Positions 1 through 8,047 of a stretch of DNA of 16,003 bases are shown here, piece after piece; position 1 is the first letter of the stretch, and each line of letters opens with the position of its first letter. The translations under genes and the position numbers were made by a program. The stretch comes from Bryobacteraceae bacterium (GTDB taxonomy: Bacteria; Acidobacteriota; Terriglobia; Bryobacterales; Bryobacteraceae): contig JASHQT010000624.1 of assembly GCA_030039005.1 (NCBI GenBank), positions 1 to 16,003 on the forward strand, written 5' to 3'. The notes beneath the pieces were generated by a model. That model saw only the letters and a program-made list of their open reading frames with translations. It did no database searches and was not told the origin of the DNA.

Positions 1-1943
1 CGGCGTTCAGCACCGCCAACATGGATCTCACCGCCAACCCCTGCGTCGATTTCTATCAATACGCCTGCGGAACCTGGATGGTGAAGAATCCCATTCCGCC
101 GGACCAGTCCCGCTGGGGCACGTTCAGCCAGCTCGAAGAGCAGAATCAAATGGTCCTGCGGGACATTTTGGAAAAGGCCTCGGTCCCGAGTCCGCAGCGC
201 ACAGCGCTCGACCAACAAATCGGTGACTTTTATTACTCGTGCATGGACGAGGGAGAAATCGACAAACTGGGCGTCACGCCCCTCGCGCCCGACCTAAAAC
301 GCATAGACGGGCTTTCATCCAAGGCTCAAATCAGTGAAGAACTGGTCCGTCTTCATCCTCTCGGCGTGGGCGCGTTGTTCGATTTCTCCGCCGAACCCGA
401 CGCCAAGGATTCCACGCGAATGATCGCCGGAGTGGAGCAGGGTGGTTTGGGCCTTCCGGATCGTGACTACTACCTGAACACGGATCAGCGGTCGGTGAAG
501 ATTCGCAACGAATACGTCGCGCACGTGCAGAAGATGCTGGAACTCGCGGGCGAACCGGCCGCTCAAGCCGCAGCCGAAGCGCAAGCCATCTTGGCGCTAG
601 AAACCGAACTGGCGAAAGCATCGCTGGACCGCGTGTCCCGACGCGATCCGCAGCAGACCTATCACAAACTCACGGTGAAGGATCTGGAAGCGCTCGCCCC
701 CGCCATCGATTGGCCGAAATATTTCGCCGGCCTCGGCGCGCCCGCGTTCACCACGCTCAATATTGCGGAGCCCGATTTTTTCAAGGGCCTCAACACCGTG
801 CTCACCGGCGCCAGCCTCGCCGATCTGAAGGCCTATCTGCGCTGGCATCTCATCCACAGCGAAGCGCCGCTGCTCGCCAAACCGTTCCTGGATGAAAATT
901 TCCACTTTTATCGCCAGATTCTCACCGGCGCCACCGAGCTTCAGGCGCGCTGGAAGCGCTGTGTGAACGCGACCGATGACGATCTCGGCTTCGCCCTGGG
1001 CAAGAAGTACGTCGAGCAGGTGTTTCCGGCGCAGGCCAAAGCGCGCGTGCTGGGCATGATCCAGGAAATCGAGGCGATGATGCACCAGGATATTCAATCG
1101 CTCACGTGGTTGACGCCCGCCACCAAGCAGCAGGCTCTGGTCAAATTACAAGCGGTAACGAATAAAATCGGCTATCCGGATAAATGGCGCGACTATTCGA
1201 GCGTCAAGATCGTCCGCGGCGATGCCGTAGGGAATGACGAGCGCGCCACCGAATTCGAGGTGCACCGCGTCCTGAATCAGATCGGCACCGCGGTGGATCG
1301 CGGCGAGTGGCACATGACTCCTCCCACCGTCAACGCCTATTACAATCCGCTGGAGAACAGCATCAACTTTCCGGCCGGCATCTTACAGCCCCCGTTCTTT
1401 GACAACCGGCGCGATATGGCGGGGAATTACGGGGCCATCGGATCGGTGATGGGGCATGAGCTCACTCACGGGTTCGACGATCAAGGCCGCCAGTTCGACG
1501 CCCAGGGCAACTTGCACAACTGGTGGACTCCCGAAGACGCTCAGGAATTCGAAAAGCGGGCCGAATGTTTTATCAAGGAATATTCGGCCTACACTCCCGT
1601 GGACGACGTCCACGTGAACGGCAAGCTGACGCTGGGTGAAAACACAGCCGATAACGGCGGCGTCCATTTGGCTTTCCTGGCGCTGATGAAGTCGCTGGAG
1701 GCGCACCCCGAGCCCAACATCAATGGATTCACTCCACAGCAGCGTTTCTTCCTCGGCTATGCACAGGTCTGGTGCCAAAACGTGCGTCCCGAAGAGGCGC
1801 GCCTGCTCGCACAAACCGATCCGCATTCCCCCGGCCGCGCCCGCGTGAACGACGTGTTGGGCAACATGCCGGAGTTCGCCGCGGCGTTTGCCTGCCACGC
1901 CGGGCAGCCCATGGTGCATGAGCCGGCCTGTCGCGTCTGGTAA
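1..1943 (+). CDS. M13 family zinc metallopeptidase (neprilysin/PepO-like), 5' truncated by window edge
   Basis: Secreted or envelope zinc endopeptidase of the neprilysin family, which cleaves oligopeptides. The reading frame is open from base 3, before the first ATG at 21. The residues before that ATG (AFSTAN) run straight into the conserved family start NPCVDFYQYACG, so the true start and signal peptide lie upstream of the window. Counting from the ATG at 21, the N-terminal M13 domain fills roughly residues 8-390. The catalytic domain carries NAYYNP (438-443), the zinc motif HELTH (479-483; ligands H479 and H483, catalytic E480) and the third ligand E540 in GENTADNGG. The protein ends in CRVW, matching the family's usual C-terminal CxxW. 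All key residues are present, so the enzyme should be active. About 646 residues are visible, close to the usual full length minus a leader. Acidobacteria often carry several paralogues. Family assignment is very secure; the substrate is unknown. Confidence 0.96.
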   Translation, partial: AFSTANMDLTANPCVDFYQYACGTWMVKNPIPPDQSRWGTFSQLEEQNQMVLRDILEKASVPSPQRTALDQQIGDFYYSCMDEGEIDKLGVTPLAPDLKRIDGLSSKAQISEELVRLHPLGVGALFDFSAEPDAKDSTRMIAGVEQGGLGLPDRDYYLNTDQRSVKIRNEYVAHVQKMLELAGEPAAQAAAEAQAILALETELAKASLDRVSRRDPQQTYHKLTVKDLEALAPAIDWPKYFAGLGAPAFTTLNIAEPDFFKGLNTVLTGASLADLKAYLRWHLIHSEAPLLAKPFLDENFHFYRQILTGATELQARWKRCVNATDDDLGFALGKKYVEQVFPAQAKARVLGMIQEIEAMMHQDIQSLTWLTPATKQQALVKLQAVTNKIGYPDKWRDYSSVKIVRGDAVGNDERATEFEVHRVLNQIGTAVDRGEWHMTPPTVNAYYNPLENSINFPAGILQPPFFDNRRDMAGNYGAIGSVMGHELTHGFDDQGRQFDAQGNLHNWWTPEDAQEFEKRAECFIKEYSAYTPVDDVHVNGKLTLGENTADNGGVHLAFLALMKSLEAHPEPNINGFTPQQRFFLGYAQVWCQNVRPEEARLLAQTDPHSPGRARVNDVLGNMPEFAAAFACHAGQPMVHEPACRVW

Positions 1944-2095
1944 CGCCAACGCTGCCCTTGTTCACATTCCGATAACTCTGGGACCGTTTGCGGGCGGCTG
2001 GTAAGAATTCCTGTTCACCCTGCCGCTCCGGGGCGAAAATCCTTGACAGCGCAGGATGATCCTGGGTGGCATTTGCCTTGCACAATGCCCGGCGT

Positions 2096-2446
2096 ATGAG
2101 AAGCCACTTGATTTCAAACCTTGCATTAGCCTCTCAGTTGATTGCTGTTTCCGCCGGCTTATCCGTGGCCGCGCCGCTGGTCTGGGCGCAGACCGAACCG
2201 GTTTCGCCACTTCAGAAGATGAGTAAAACGGATCGCGAGCTGACAGCCAAAATCCGCAGAGCCGTGGTGTCCGATAAGAACCTTTCCATCGAAGCGCATA
2301 ACATTCACATTTCCGCGCAGAACGGGACGGTGACGTTAACGGGCTCCGTCAAATCCGAGAGTGAGAAGCAGGCCATCGAAGAGAAGGCCGACCAGATCGC
2401 CGGTACGGGGAACGTGACGGACGCGCTTACGGTTTCCGGCAGCTAA
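2096..2446 (+). CDS. Secreted BON-domain protein (OsmY-like)
   Basis: A small exported protein of 116 residues. The start at 2096 is chosen because MRSHLISNLAL... is a typical signal peptide: a short basic end, a hydrophobic core, and a likely cut after A31 in VWA|QTEP. An in-frame GTG at 2066 would add ten residues that spoil this signal. The mature part is one BON domain (about residues 44-112), with the alternating beta/alpha pattern and the conserved Gly-rich turn GTVTLTGSV. BON domains bind phospholipid or surface structures, and in OsmY-type proteins act in the periplasm under osmotic or envelope stress; the exact role here is inferred. No clear Shine-Dalgarno precedes the start. A TTGACA at 2043-2048 lacks a matching -10 element. 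The gene lies 71 bp ahead of a stress-type glycine-zipper gene, which suggests a shared stress role. Confidence 0.88.
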   Translation: MRSHLISNLALASQLIAVSAGLSVAAPLVWAQTEPVSPLQKMSKTDRELTAKIRRAVVSDKNLSIEAHNIHISAQNGTVTLTGSVKSESEKQAIEEKADQIAGTGNVTDALTVSGS

Positions 2447-2504
2447 TTCATAAGTCAGTTGCCATTCACTTACTAAGTCGAAGTTCATCGCGAGCATCCG
2501 GCTC

Positions 2505-2510
2505 AAGGAG
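2505..2510 (+). promoter_or_regulatory. Strong Shine-Dalgarno AAGGAG
   Basis: AAGGAG lies seven bases before the ATG at 2518. It is the clearest ribosome binding site in the window and fixes the start of the glycine-zipper protein. It stands out because most other starts here have weak or no Shine-Dalgarno. Confidence 0.8.
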
Positions 2511-2517
2511 AAGAATT

Positions 2518-3072
2518 ATGAGTAACACGGCAGTATTTGGAATCTATCGGGACACCGCCGCGCTGAGCAGCGGCCTGGAAGCTTTGCGGAACGCCGGGTT
2601 CCGGAATACCGACGTCTCCGTTCTTTTGCCTGAGAATGCTGGCACGAAGGACTTTGTCCATCAGAAGGACACCAAGGCGCCGGAAGGCGCGGCTACCGGA
2701 GCAACCACCGGAGCCGTCGTGGGCGGCATCGTGGGATGGCTCGCCGGCATCGGCGCACTGGCGATTCCGGGCATCGGGCCGTTGATCGCCGCGGGCCCCA
2801 TCGTCGCCGTGCTGGCGGGCGTGGGCGCGGTCGGCGCCGCCGGAGGAATCGTGGGTACGCTGGTGGGACTCGGGATTCCCGAATATGAAGTCAAGCGCTT
2901 TGAGGGCCGCGTTCGAAGCGGCGCCGCGCTGCTGTCCGTGCATTGCGACAGCCATGACTGGGTGAAGCGCGCGAAAAAGCTGCTCGAAGATACCGGCGCC
3001 GAAGACATCGCCTCGAGCGGCGAAGCCAAAGCCGATTATGCGGTGAGCGAGCGGCCTGGCACGCGCATTTAA
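2518..3072 (+). CDS. Glycine-zipper membrane protein, general-stress / DUF3341-like
   Basis: A 184-residue protein in three parts. Residues 1-40 form a small alpha/beta unit (AVFGIYRDTAAL..., ending in VSVLLPEN). Residues 57-121 are a long Gly/Ala-rich hydrophobic hairpin with many GxxxG steps (GAATGATTGAVVGG, then GWLAGIGALAIPGIGP). Residues 122-184 form a second alpha/beta unit (ALLSVHCDS, then VKRAKKLLEDTGAEDI). I recognise the layout from bacterial proteins annotated as general stress protein 17M/YflT-like, low-temperature-induced, or DUF3341. The hairpin probably inserts in the inner membrane with both flanks in the cytoplasm, but no biochemical function is established. The DUF3341 label also covers ActD of alternative complex III; no other act genes are present, so that role is unlikely. 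The start follows a good Shine-Dalgarno. The next gene begins 46 bp downstream. Confidence 0.82.
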   Translation: MSNTAVFGIYRDTAALSSGLEALRNAGFRNTDVSVLLPENAGTKDFVHQKDTKAPEGAATGATTGAVVGGIVGWLAGIGALAIPGIGPLIAAGPIVAVLAGVGAVGAAGGIVGTLVGLGIPEYEVKRFEGRVRSGAALLSVHCDSHDWVKRAKKLLEDTGAEDIASSGEAKADYAVSERPGTRI

Positions 3073-3118
3073 GCGCATCCTCCGGCCTCGCTTGCGCTGG
3101 CTTAAGTAAAATGGTGGC

Positions 3119-3919
3119 GTGACCCGGCGCTCGTTCTTGGCGGCCGCCACCCTTCCGGCGTTGGCGCAGGACATCCTGAAGCTGACGCCGGCCAAAGCCA
3201 ACGCGCGCATCGCGTACGGCAAAGCCCCGCAGCAGTTTGGCGATCTCTTCCTTCCTTCCGGGCCGGGCCCGCATCAGGCGGTCATCTTCATTCACGGCGG
3301 GTTCTGGCGCAACACGTCGAATCTGAATCAGACCAGTCATGCGTCGGAGGCGCTGGCGCGCGCCGGCGCCGCGGTGTGGAATTTGGAATACCGGCGCCTG
3401 GGCGATCCTGGCGGCGATTGGTCCGGCATGTCGGACGACATTATTCGCGGAGCGCAGCGCCTGATGCTCATCGCCGCGCGCTACAACCTCGATTTGAAGC
3501 GCGTCATCGCCGCGGGCCATGACGCGGGGGGACAATTGGCTCTATGGCTCGCCGCGCAGCAAGCCGTCGATCTGCGTGGCGTCGTTCCCCTGGCCGCGAT
3601 TTCCGATCTGCGGCAAGCTTACGCGCTGCAAATGAGCGGCGGAGTGGTGGGAGAGCTGATGGGCGGCTCGCCCGATCGCGTGGCTGAACATTATGCCGCC
3701 GCGTCGCCCATCGAACTGCTGCCTATCTCGCCCCCGCAGCGCGTGCTGCACGGCACGGCCGACCGTGTGGTGCCCTTCGAAATGACCCGGCGATTCGCCA
3801 AGGCCTCCAAAAACTGCACGCTGGTCCCCCTTGACGGCGCCGGGCATTTCGATCTGATCGACGCCCGCTCGAAGGTCTGGCCTGTAGTCCGAAAGAACGT
3901 CCTGGATTGGGCATTTTAG
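3119..3919 (+). CDS. Tat-exported alpha/beta hydrolase with Asp at the nucleophile position
   Basis: A 266-residue alpha/beta-hydrolase of the HGGxW esterase / kynurenine-formamidase-like group. An in-frame TAA at 3107 leaves GTG 3119 as the only sensible start. It gives MTRRSFLAAATLPALA, a short twin-arginine export signal. The oxyanion-hole motif is HGGFW (residues 59-63). The nucleophile elbow reads GHDAGG, with D135 where this group normally has Ser in GHSAGG. The other triad members look intact: D215 in HGTADRVVPFE and H243 in GAGHFD. The Asp codon is GAC, at least two base changes from any Ser codon, so a single sequencing error cannot explain it. Either the enzyme uses an Asp nucleophile, as epoxide hydrolases and haloalkane dehalogenases do, or it has lost ordinary esterase activity. 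No Shine-Dalgarno was seen. The fold is confident; the substrate is unknown. Confidence 0.87.
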   Translation: MTRRSFLAAATLPALAQDILKLTPAKANARIAYGKAPQQFGDLFLPSGPGPHQAVIFIHGGFWRNTSNLNQTSHASEALARAGAAVWNLEYRRLGDPGGDWSGMSDDIIRGAQRLMLIAARYNLDLKRVIAAGHDAGGQLALWLAAQQAVDLRGVVPLAAISDLRQAYALQMSGGVVGELMGGSPDRVAEHYAAASPIELLPISPPQRVLHGTADRVVPFEMTRRFAKASKNCTLVPLDGAGHFDLIDARSKVWPVVRKNVLDWAF

Positions 3920-3968
3920 AGCGTGCGCTAAAACGTTCTCGCCACAACATTTCTAGGCATTCTTGTTT

Positions 3969-3974
3969 TATAAT
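3969..3974 (+). promoter_or_regulatory. Consensus -10 box TATAAT, probable leaderless start
   Basis: A perfect TATAAT ends nine bases before the ATG at 3984. A start of transcription six to eight bases after the box would fall on or next to that ATG, so the mRNA would have almost no leader. No Shine-Dalgarno is present, which fits. The -35 region (about 3945-3951) matches the consensus poorly. Confidence 0.55.
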
Positions 3975-3983
3975 AGAAAATAC

Positions 3984-5456
3984 ATGCAATCGCTGCGCCG
4001 CTGGATGGCTCTTGCGCTCATCTTGGCTACCGTGGCCGCCACCTTGGCCGCCGCCGGCGAATACTTCGTCCCCCAGCACCAACTCGCGGGCATTGGCGCC
4101 GGACGGTCCGACATTACCCCGGAAATCGTGGCCGCCCGCACGGACCGCATGATTCAATCGCAGACCTTCGTCATCCTGCGCGATCCTCGAGCGCTGGCGG
4201 GCGCCGAAAGAGTCACCGGACCGCACCTCTCCGCCGTATTTCGCCGCGCCGCGGACGAGAGCGGCTGGCCGGCCTCGCTAATCTCGGCCGTGGCGTATCT
4301 GGAGAGCTGGGGCGACGCCGAGGCCGCCAGTCCCGCCGGGCCGCGCGGCATCATGCAGTTCTCGGAGGCCACGGCCCGCGCCGCCGGACTGCGCATCGTG
4401 CGCGTCACGCGTTTTCACGTCACTACTTCGCATCAATTGGTGCGGCGCAAAAGAAACGGCAAGGCCGTCTACCGAACAGTGCGGCATAAGGTTCCCTACA
4501 CGGTCACCATGCGGGACGACCGATTGAATCCCGAGCGCGCCGCCCCCGCCGCCGCGCGCTATCTGGCGCGCCTGGAAACCAAGTTCGGCGGCCGCGACTG
4601 GGCCATCTTCGCCTACCATTGCGGCGAGGGTTGCGTGTCGGATCTGCTTCCGCTGACCATGGCCGCGGTGCATCACAAACAGCCCACGGTGGCGGAAATG
4701 TTTTTCGCCGCCAACCCCGCCTCGCACACCGAGCTGTACGAAGCCTTGCAGCGTGAGATGCAGCGCGATTATTCGCCCACCTACTGGTTCCGCATCCAGC
4801 GTGCCCAGCAACTGCTCGATCTCTACCGCGAGGATCCCGAGAGCTTCCGCGAGCTCGCGGAGCAATACCAGAATCCTATCCATCCGCAGCGCCGCGCAAA
4901 CGACCGTTTGGAGGTCTGGCTGAAATCGAGCGACGTCTTTTACCGCTCCAGCGACGATTTGCGCCAGGCCATCGGCCACGGCCTCGCGCCGGTATTCGAC
5001 GATCCGCAATTCTTCGGTTTCACGTTACCCGAGATCGCCGCGGGCCCCGATCACGATCTCTATTTGCAGGATTCTCCCGCCGCCATCGGAACATTGCTGT
5101 ACATCGCTTTTGAAACCCGGCGTCTCTTCGACGAGATCAAAGCGCGCGGCGAGCGCTTCGTGCCGCTGCAGGTGGCCGAACTGGTCGGCACTACTGAGCG
5201 CCCGGCCGAAGCCGGGACGCTGCTGGTAGATCCCGAGTTTCCCGAACATTCCACCGGCCAGGTGTTTGATATCGACCGCTCCAATCTGCCCCGCGGCGAG
5301 CGCGAGTCCCTGAACTTCACCCTCGACGACATGGGTTGGGACGGCTATCTGGGATTCATTCAGGTAACCGGCGACACGGTGCATATCGGTTGCTCGCCTT
5401 CCTCCCGCGACTTCTTTACCGCGGTGTTCCAGGACGCAGCCAGCGCGATAAGATAG
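3984..5456 (+). CDS. Lytic transglycosylase fused to a LAS/M15-like (DUF5715-type) C-terminal domain
   Basis: A 490-residue exported peptidoglycan hydrolase. The start at ATG 3984 gives a clean signal peptide (MQSLRRWMALALIL..., residues 1-25); a TTG at 3963 would add seven unhelpful residues. Residues about 84-230 form an SLT-type lysozyme fold: catalytic E107 in AYLESWG, the GPRGIMQF motif, then YLARLETKFGG and AIFAYHCGEG in place of the usual AAYNAG. A basic insertion of about 35 residues lies inside this domain. Residues about 350-485 resemble LAS metallopeptidases and the acidobacterial DUF5715 family: a helix plus strand (RRLFDEIKARGERFVPLQV), then EHSTGQVFDID with H422 and D428, then GDTVHIG with H467. 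These match the M15 zinc pattern HxxxxxxD...H. The usual catalytic Glu three residues before the last His is Asp (D464). The transglycosylase half is confident; the second activity is inferred. A kinase gene follows after 16 bp. Confidence 0.85.
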   Translation: MQSLRRWMALALILATVAATLAAAGEYFVPQHQLAGIGAGRSDITPEIVAARTDRMIQSQTFVILRDPRALAGAERVTGPHLSAVFRRAADESGWPASLISAVAYLESWGDAEAASPAGPRGIMQFSEATARAAGLRIVRVTRFHVTTSHQLVRRKRNGKAVYRTVRHKVPYTVTMRDDRLNPERAAPAAARYLARLETKFGGRDWAIFAYHCGEGCVSDLLPLTMAAVHHKQPTVAEMFFAANPASHTELYEALQREMQRDYSPTYWFRIQRAQQLLDLYREDPESFRELAEQYQNPIHPQRRANDRLEVWLKSSDVFYRSSDDLRQAIGHGLAPVFDDPQFFGFTLPEIAAGPDHDLYLQDSPAAIGTLLYIAFETRRLFDEIKARGERFVPLQVAELVGTTERPAEAGTLLVDPEFPEHSTGQVFDIDRSNLPRGERESLNFTLDDMGWDGYLGFIQVTGDTVHIGCSPSSRDFFTAVFQDAASAIR

Positions 5457-5472
5457 GCTCACGCGTTCGTAA

Positions 5473-8034
5473 ATGCCTATTGCTGCTGGTGACCGGCTCG
5501 GTTCTTTCGTCATTCGCGCGCCTCTCGGCAAGGGAGGGATGGGCGAAGTGTATCTGGCATTCGATCCGCGCCTGGGCCGCGAAATCGCGGTCAAGGTTTT
5601 GCTCACCCGGGCGATCGGCAACGCGGAACGCCGGGCGCGCTTCGTCCAGGAAGCCAAGCTCGCTTCGTCTCTGAACCATCCGAACATCGTCACCATTTAC
5701 GATATCGATACCGTCGAGGTGGACGGCGAACCGGTGGATTTCGTCGCCATGGAGTATGTTTCCGGCAAGACGCTCGACAAACTGATCGGGCGTAAGGGCC
5801 TGCGCCTGGCGGACGCGCTCGCCTATGCGCGCGGGATCGCCGATGGACTCGCCGCCGCGCACCGCGCCGGCATCATTCACCGCGATCTGAAACCCGCCAA
5901 CATCATCGTGAGCGACCAGGGCGGTGTCAAGATTCTGGATTTCGGCCTCGCCAAGCTCATCGAACCCGAAGCGGCGGACGCCTGGGCGCCCACCGCAAGC
6001 GTGCATCTGGAAACCGCACCGGGCGTGATCGCCGGAACGGCCGCCTACGTGTCTCCCGAGCAAGCCGAAGGGCAGCGCGTGGATGCGCGCTCCGATATTT
6101 TCTCGTTCGGCGCCGTGCTCTATGAAATGTTCACCGGCCGCCGTGCGTTCCAGGGCGCTTCCAAGCTTTCCACGCTCGCCTCCGTGCTCCACACCGATCC
6201 CGGGTCCATCACCGAGACCCGCGAAAAGCTGCCGGGCGAACTGGACCGCATCGTGCGGCGCTGCCTGCGCAAAGATCCAGCGCGGCGCTGGCAGAACGTT
6301 GCGGACTTGAAGATCGCGCTCGAGGATCTCTCGCAGGAACCAGGCCCAGACGAGGCGGCATTCCCAGCGCGGTCTAAGACGCGGGGCTGGGCGCCAATCA
6401 TATGGGTGCTGCTCGCAGCAGTGGCCTTGGCCACCGGAGTGTTCTTCGGCGCCAGTTCGCGCGCACGACCGCATCCTACGTTCCAGCGTCTGACCTTCCG
6501 GCGCGGCAACGTTGCGGAGGCTCGATTCTCGCCGGACGGAACAGTGCTCTTCAGCGCGCAATGGGGCACCGACCCTACCAGAATTTTCTCCATGCAACCC
6601 GGCAGGAGCGAGTATCGCCCGCTCGATCTTCCAGAAGGAAGGATTCTTTCCATCAGCTCGTTCGGCGAATTGGCTATCCTACTCGGCAGTCCAGCGGGAG
6701 GTGCGCCCGGAACGCTTGCTCGCGTACCACTGTCTGGCGGCGCGCCGCGAGAGATTCTGGAAAACGTGGTGGACGCCGCCTGGTCTCCGAACGGCACAAG
6801 CCTAGCCGTTTCGCGAATCGTGGGAGATCACAACCTCATCGAGTACCCCATCGGGAATGTCCTTAGCCAGAGCGATGGGCGCCCAGCTTACGACTTACGT
6901 GTCTCTCCCAAGGGAGGTTTGCTTGCATTCTTCGACTACGATAACGCCATCGGAGACTTCGCGGTTACTTTGTTGGACAAGCAAGGCCGAAAACGCGTTC
7001 TCTCCCGCGGATGGCGGGCCACAAATGGGCTGGCTTGGTCGCCTACGGGAGACGAAGTCTGGTACTGCGGAAGTAAGACCGGCGATGAGCCCGCCCTTCA
7101 TGCCGTGACATTGAATGGCGACGATCGTATCGTCGTCGAGGCTCCGGCCCGGATGGCATTGCAAGCGATCAGCCACGATGGACGCGTCTTGGCGGCGGTC
7201 GAGGACTCACGAATTGGAATCCTGGATCTGGCGCCTGGAGCCGCCGAACAACGCGATCTTTCCTGGTTCGAGGCCTCGCGAATCTATGACATCTCCTCCA
7301 ACGGGAAAGCCATCGTATTCGTGGAGCTGACGTATGGGCAGTCCCGCAATCCTGCGATCTACCTCCGAGACACGGATGGTTCGCCAGCGGTTCGACTGGG
7401 AGACGGTAGCAAGCCCGCGCTGTCACCGGACGGCAAATGGGTTGCCTGCATCGTGAGCGAGGGTCCGCGAACATCCTTGACCCTGCTACCGACGGGTGCC
7501 GGCGTGGCGCGAAGGATTGGCGCTTCCGCAATGCAGTATGAGCATGTGGAATGGTTTCCCGACAGCCGGCGAATTCTATTTGAAGGAAACGAGCCGGGTC
7601 GGCCGGTGAGAACCTTCGTGCAGGATCTCGACGGGGGACAGCCAAGACCCCTCACCGCGGAGGGAACGGTAGTCAATCACATTTCCCCTAATCAACAATA
7701 CGCGATCATGGTCCTCGGCAATATGTTGAGTCTCTTCCCGATGCGAGGGGGCAATCCTCAGCCGATCGCGAGATTGGCGGCGGGCGAATCCGCGATCCGC
7801 TGGAGCAAGGACAATCGCTTTCTTTTCCTGCGGGAGCCGGGTGAGCCCGGATCTCTGAAAATCAGCCGTCTCGATATGGTCACTGGCCGGCGACAATCGT
7901 GGAAGGAACTGAGGACCCCGGACGCCGTGGGCGTCCAGATCGGCCAAGTGGTAATGACGCCAGATGGCAACTCTTATGCTTACTCATTCAACCGGGACAT
8001 CTCAACTCTCTACCTCGCGCAAGGGCTGAAATAA
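5473..8034 (+). CDS. Transmembrane Ser/Thr protein kinase with C-terminal TolB/WD40-like beta-propeller
   Basis: An 853-residue PknB-type (Hanks) kinase. The cytoplasmic kinase domain fills about residues 10-280: Gly loop GKGGMGEVY (about 19-27), ATP lysine K41 in IAVKVL, catalytic HRDLKPAN (H136, D138, K140), DFG at 156-158, and activation-loop end GTAAYVSPEQAEG. All catalytic residues are intact. A single membrane segment (about 307-327) follows a charged linker. The rest lies outside the inner membrane and holds about eleven SPDG-type beta-propeller repeats, for example RFSPDG, AWSPNG, ALSPDG and VMTPDG. This is the common acidobacterial design in which a periplasmic propeller probably senses a ligand or partner. 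No Shine-Dalgarno is evident. It starts 16 bp after the peptidoglycan hydrolase, so the two are probably co-transcribed, and a link to cell-wall state is a reasonable guess. It converges with the S8 gene, leaving 13 bp between the stops. Confidence 0.95.
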   Translation: MPIAAGDRLGSFVIRAPLGKGGMGEVYLAFDPRLGREIAVKVLLTRAIGNAERRARFVQEAKLASSLNHPNIVTIYDIDTVEVDGEPVDFVAMEYVSGKTLDKLIGRKGLRLADALAYARGIADGLAAAHRAGIIHRDLKPANIIVSDQGGVKILDFGLAKLIEPEAADAWAPTASVHLETAPGVIAGTAAYVSPEQAEGQRVDARSDIFSFGAVLYEMFTGRRAFQGASKLSTLASVLHTDPGSITETREKLPGELDRIVRRCLRKDPARRWQNVADLKIALEDLSQEPGPDEAAFPARSKTRGWAPIIWVLLAAVALATGVFFGASSRARPHPTFQRLTFRRGNVAEARFSPDGTVLFSAQWGTDPTRIFSMQPGRSEYRPLDLPEGRILSISSFGELAILLGSPAGGAPGTLARVPLSGGAPREILENVVDAAWSPNGTSLAVSRIVGDHNLIEYPIGNVLSQSDGRPAYDLRVSPKGGLLAFFDYDNAIGDFAVTLLDKQGRKRVLSRGWRATNGLAWSPTGDEVWYCGSKTGDEPALHAVTLNGDDRIVVEAPARMALQAISHDGRVLAAVEDSRIGILDLAPGAAEQRDLSWFEASRIYDISSNGKAIVFVELTYGQSRNPAIYLRDTDGSPAVRLGDGSKPALSPDGKWVACIVSEGPRTSLTLLPTGAGVARRIGASAMQYEHVEWFPDSRRILFEGNEPGRPVRTFVQDLDGGQPRPLTAEGTVVNHISPNQQYAIMVLGNMLSLFPMRGGNPQPIARLAAGESAIRWSKDNRFLFLREPGEPGSLKISRLDMVTGRRQSWKELRTPDAVGVQIGQVVMTPDGNSYAYSFNRDISTLYLAQGLK

Positions 8035-8047
8035 TCTCTACGTGGGC

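Noticed and set aside
2043..2048. TTGACA as -35 of a promoter for the BON gene
   Set aside because: The hexamer 17 bp downstream is GTGGCA, and the nearest -10-like CACAAT is 32 bp away; spacing does not fit.
2066..2095. GTG start for the BON protein
   Set aside because: Adds ten residues ahead of an otherwise good signal peptide; ATG 2096 is preferred.
2451..2472. TAAGT...ACTTA inverted repeat after the BON gene as a terminator
   Set aside because: Only five A/T-rich pairs, a 12-base loop and no T-run.
5416..6597. Long - strand open frame (393 codons) opposite the kinase
   Set aside because: High-GC shadow of the kinase domain; its translation has no recognisable motif and the + strand carries all catalytic motifs.
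6380..8034. Propeller half of the kinase gene appears less GC-biased at third positions than the kinase half, hinting at domain transfer
   Set aside because: Impression only; composition was not computed and such shifts are common for surface-exposed domains.
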